In this document: positions 45,001-47,647 of the stretch, in pieces
Position numbering within the stretch: the first letter of the stretch is position 1
Layout of the letters: each line of letters starts with the position of its first letter
Program-made: the position numbers and the translations under genes
Notes under the pieces: model-generated
Told to the model about the DNA's origin: nothing
The model's database searches: none
Seen by the model: the letters and a program-made list of their open reading frames with translations, nothing else
Assembly: GCA_008080565.1 (NCBI GenBank)
Contig: VIKE01000031.1
Span: 1 to 47,647, forward strand
Direction: 5' to 3'
Source: Rhodocyclaceae bacterium
Lineage (GTDB): Bacteria > Pseudomonadota > Gammaproteobacteria > Burkholderiales > Rhodocyclaceae
Length of the DNA stretch: 47,647 bases

Positions 45001-46351
45001 ACCGCGGCGTTGTCGAAAATGGCCCGGAAGAAGGCTTCGCGCTTTTGCAGGATGTCCTGGCTCTGGCGCAGGGCGTGCGTACGTTTGGCCACCTTGAGTT
45101 CCAGTTCGATCTGGGCATCTTCCTGCGCCCGGCGGGCGCCGCGCAGGTGCTGGCGCATGCCTTCGAGGGCGGCAGCGAGCTGGGTGACTTCGCGCCATGG
45201 CGCCGTGGTGGCCACCGGCTGGTCGAGTTCGAGCCGGCCGATGCGCGCGCTGTCCTCGGCCAAGGCGTGCAGCGGCTCGCCAAAGCGGCGGGCGATGTGG
45301 ATAGCAACGGCCATGCCCAGGGCCAGGGCGGAAAGGGTGATGAGGGCGAGCAGCAGCAGATCTTCGCGGGAAATCGGGATAAAGTCGTTTTCCGGAGCAA
45401 TGACGCCGAGCAGGATGCCGCTGGCGTTGCCTTCGAGCGGGCGGAACAGGCTGACCCAGCGCCCGTCGGGGCGATCGAATTTGTGGACGCCATGGACGGT
45501 CGCCGGCATCGCCTGCCAGCGGTGGAAAGCATCGGAGAGTTCGGGCAATTCGAGCTCTTCGGATGTTTTGAGCAAGGCCTGGTTGATGGTCTGGCGGTCG
45601 TTGAAACTTCCTTGAGGAAGAGCGCCGCCTTGCCCTGCGAGCCGAAAGTCATCCGGGTGGTGAATTCGGCGATGTCGATGAGCCGGACGTCGTGGGCAAT
45701 GACGTAGGTCGAGCCGTCGCTGGCCGTCCACCGCATGGCGGCCGTGATGCCGGGGTCCTTGGTGGTGAAGAAGATGTACGGTTCGGTCCAGTGCACTGCC
45801 TGGGCGTCGGTCAGCGCCATGGCGCCCTTGAACCACGGGCGTTCCCGGGCATCGTAGTTGCGCTCGCGCATGTCGATATTTTCGATCCGGCGATTCTTGT
45901 CCCAAGTGATCCAGAAGGTCTGGTTGCCCCATTCGGCCGGATTGCTGATGCGGTTGGTCCACCGACCATCGTCGGTCATCAGGAGCAGGATTTCACGGCC
46001 CGATTCGTGGGCGAAGATGACCGAGGTGATCTCGCCATGATTGGCGATGATGGGGAAGAAATACTCGTTGAAACGCAGCAGCTCGGCTTGGTCGAGATCG
46101 TTATTGACGCCCCAGCCATGGCTGCTGCGCAAGGTTACTTCGACGGTCTTGAAAAGGTGCGTGACGCGGGCTTCGAGTTGTTCTGCGGCGAGCCGCATCT
46201 GCGATTCGGCCAATCGGTCGACGGTGGGCCGGCCGATCAGCTGATACAGGGCGAAGGCGAAGACGGCGAGCGAAAGCAGGATGAGCAGGCCGATACGTAG
46301 TACCAGACTGTTGGCGAACCCCGGCTTGTTGAAGAAACCACCCCGCAGCAT
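42069..46351 (-). pseudogene. Hybrid sensor histidine kinase (Cache-PAS-PAS-HisKA-REC-REC-HPt), frameshifted
   Basis: Starting at ATG 46351 the N-terminal part has a membrane anchor (LRIGLLILLSLAVFAFALYQ), then a periplasmic Cache-type sensor domain of about 240 residues. At about 45601-45612 the frame shifts; the remaining HAMP, two PAS domains, HisKA (ANMSHEIRTPMNAI), ATPase with GTGLGLSIC, REC1 (IIDWKMPG), REC2 (LMDCQMPV) and HPt (HTLRGLAG) are in another frame ending at TGA 42069. One inserted base restores about 1,430 residues. Either a true disruption or a sequencing error near AGGAAGTTTC. Probably feeds the HD-GYP regulator at 40904. Confidence 0.85.
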
Positions 46352-46470
46352 TCTGTCCCCTGTTCGTGAATGCCTACGCTCCCCTGTCGATGAATTATTG
46401 TTTTTGTTTCAACAGCAATGTTACGAGAAATCACTATCGCGCGTATACATGTCAGGAGAATGAATTTATC

Positions 46471-47532
46471 TCAGGGAAGTACCGTCAGTTCAGGCGTCTG
46501 CCCGATGAATTCGAGGCGCTGGCGCAGGGCTTCGGTGATGAAAATGCGGTTGTCGCGGTCAACGCGCAAAACGAGGCCGATTTCCATCTGGCGTGCCATG
46601 TCGCGCCAGCCATCCGGGCCGGCGATGAAGATCGGCTTGGAAGTGGCGTCCGACAAGGTGCCGGAGCGCGGCCCGGCTGGAATGAGCACGGTGACGGCCT
46701 GCGTGTGGTTGGCCGGATAGCCGGTGCGCGGGTCGAGCAGATGGGCGTAGCGCTCGCCGTCGACTTCGAAGAAGCGCTGGTAGTCGCCCGAGGTGCCGAT
46801 GGCTTCGCCGTCGGCCAGGGTGACGGTGGCCAGCGGGCCGGGCTGGCGCGGATGCTGGATGCCGACGCGCCACGGCTTGCCTTGCTTGCTGCCGAGCGCC
46901 ATGACGTTGCCACCGATGTTGATCAGCGCGTTGTTGATGCCCTGAGCGCGCAGGATGGCGGCGGCGCGGTCGAGGGCGACGCCTTTGAGGTAGCCGCCGA
47001 AATCGAGGGCGACGTTGCGGTTGCGGCTGCGCACGGTGGTGCCGTCGAGGCTGATATCGGCGATTGACGGTTTGTTCTCCAGCCAGGCCTTGATGTCGGC
47101 CGGCGGGGGTAGTTCGGCCTTGAATTCATCGGCCTGAAAGCCCCACAGCTTGATGAGCTGGCCAATGCCGGGATCGAACAGGTAGTCGCCCTGTTTTGAC
47201 AGCGACTGGGCTTCCTGGATGAATTCGGCGAGTTCCGGAGTCACTTTCCACGGTCGACCGGAAAAAATGGCCGAATTCAAAGTCGTCAGTTCGGACTCCT
47301 GCCAGGCGTGGTAGGCCCGGTGCAGGCGGTCGAACTCGCGCAATACGGCGGCGATGGCCTTGCGCCCCTGTTCCGGGTCTTCGCTGACGACCAGCACTTC
47401 GACCCGGGTGCCGAAGACGTAGGCCTGTTGTTCCTGCAATGGCGTACGGCCGCAGGCGGTGAGGAGCAGGGCGGAGACGACAGTCAGGGCCGTCAGGAAA
47501 AGCTTCAGGATAGGTGTCAGCTGAGGCCGCAT
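46471..47532 (-). CDS. apbE: FAD:protein FMN transferase (ApbE), lipoprotein
   Basis: 353-residue periplasmic enzyme that attaches FMN to threonines of proteins such as NqrB/C or RnfG. Lipobox LLLTAC (Cys27). The catalytic region has DFGGYLKGVALD, INIGGNVMALG, YAHLLDPRTGYP and SDATSKPIFIAG. Residues around NSAIFSGRPWKVTPEL are encoded by copy 10 of the repeat, in a different frame from the other in-gene copies, with family length unchanged. ATG 47532 overlaps the gshB stop by 16 bases. Confidence 0.92.
   Translation of the reverse strand: MRPQLTPILKLFLTALTVVSALLLTACGRTPLQEQQAYVFGTRVEVLVVSEDPEQGRKAIAAVLREFDRLHRAYHAWQESELTTLNSAIFSGRPWKVTPELAEFIQEAQSLSKQGDYLFDPGIGQLIKLWGFQADEFKAELPPPADIKAWLENKPSIADISLDGTTVRSRNRNVALDFGGYLKGVALDRAAAILRAQGINNALINIGGNVMALGSKQGKPWRVGIQHPRQPGPLATVTLADGEAIGTSGDYQRFFEVDGERYAHLLDPRTGYPANHTQAVTVLIPAGPRSGTLSDATSKPIFIAGPDGWRDMARQMEIGLVLRVDRDNRIFITEALRQRLEFIGQTPELTVLP
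47248..47280 (+). repeat. Dispersed 37-bp repeat, copy 10 (inside apbE)
   Basis: Variant with CGGTCGACCGG, AAAAAATGGCCGAATTCAAA. Antisense to apbE and read in a different frame from copies 6 and 7. Confidence 0.8.
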
Positions 47533-47647
47533 GCGTGTTCGATGGCGGTGATGAAAGCGCCGGCCGCATCGAAGCCGGATTGCTGGCGGATCTCGACCAT
47601 GCAGGTCGGGCTGGTGACGTTGATTTCGGTCAGCCAGTCGCCGATCA
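47517..47647 (-). CDS. gshB: Glutathione synthetase, C-terminal fragment (5' end outside window)
   Basis: The last 43 codons read GDWLTEINVTSPTCMVEI and end FITAIEHACGLS before TGA 47517. The IGDWLTEINVTSPT stretch is the GshB C-terminus that makes glutathione from gamma-glutamylcysteine and glycine. The rest lies beyond the window. Confidence 0.9.
   Translation of the reverse strand, partial: IGDWLTEINVTSPTCMVEIRQQSGFDAAGAFITAIEHACGLS

Noticed and set aside
42948..45707. Long plus-strand ORF (about 919 codons) over the kinase
   Set aside because: Antisense to a clear multi-domain kinase; no ribosome site and no family motifs; an artefact of GC-rich codon use.

Overview
The window looks like a GC-rich betaproteobacterial chromosome next to its replication origin, most likely Rhodocyclales (Dechloromonas/Azonexus/Azoarcus-like). 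That placement is inferred from protein similarity and gene order and was not computed. The canonical block rpmH-rnpA-yidD-yidC-mnmE (minus strand) and dnaA-dnaN-gyrB (plus strand) diverge around 33.7 kb. Consensus DnaA boxes flank dnaA and also cluster about 4.5 kb away beyond mnmE. Two perfect parS palindromes and one near-match lie within about 25 kb of dnaA.

The left half (about 1.5-28.2 kb) is mainly an aryl-polyene pigment locus of the xanthomonadin/arcuflavin type, in three blocks. Block 1 (1508-12886, plus) has two acyl carrier proteins, a ketosynthase, a small membrane protein, an acyl-AMP ligase, a hotdog dehydratase, an LpxL-like acyltransferase, a LolA-like carrier, an MMPL exporter, then a hydrolase, a NodB-type deacetylase, a methyltransferase and a YaiW-like lipoprotein. 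Block 2 (15411-18762, plus) has a ketosynthase, a chain-length-factor-like partner, a second dehydratase and a ketoreductase broken by an internal deletion and frameshift. A DcuB transporter and an esterase-like gene on the other strand separate blocks 1 and 2. Block 3 (28235 down to 19610, minus) holds a B12 radical SAM enzyme, a lipoprotein, a flavin halogenase-like oxidoreductase, a chorismatase, a MipA/OmpV protein, an acyltransferase, a glycosyltransferase, a Kef-type antiporter and a thioredoxin. The inferred logic is: chorismate to hydroxybenzoate, activation onto an ACP, iterative extension to a polyene, tailoring and lipid attachment, then export to the outer membrane.

The right end (39.2-47.6 kb) carries nrtS, dtd, a sirtuin, an HD-GYP response regulator with a large hybrid histidine kinase (frameshifted here), apbE and the end of gshB. 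The left edge holds most of dsbD.

The most unusual feature is a dispersed repeat of about 37 bp (core GCCACGGTCAACCGG, then A/T-GGCC-A/T, then a GAAAT-like end). I count ten copies in 47.6 kb, all in the same orientation, intergenic and also inside or overlapping five coding sequences. A second unexplained element is a long imperfect inverted repeat (17873-18033) between the second dehydratase and the broken ketoreductase. Its G-U wobble pattern suggests an RNA folded from the plus strand.
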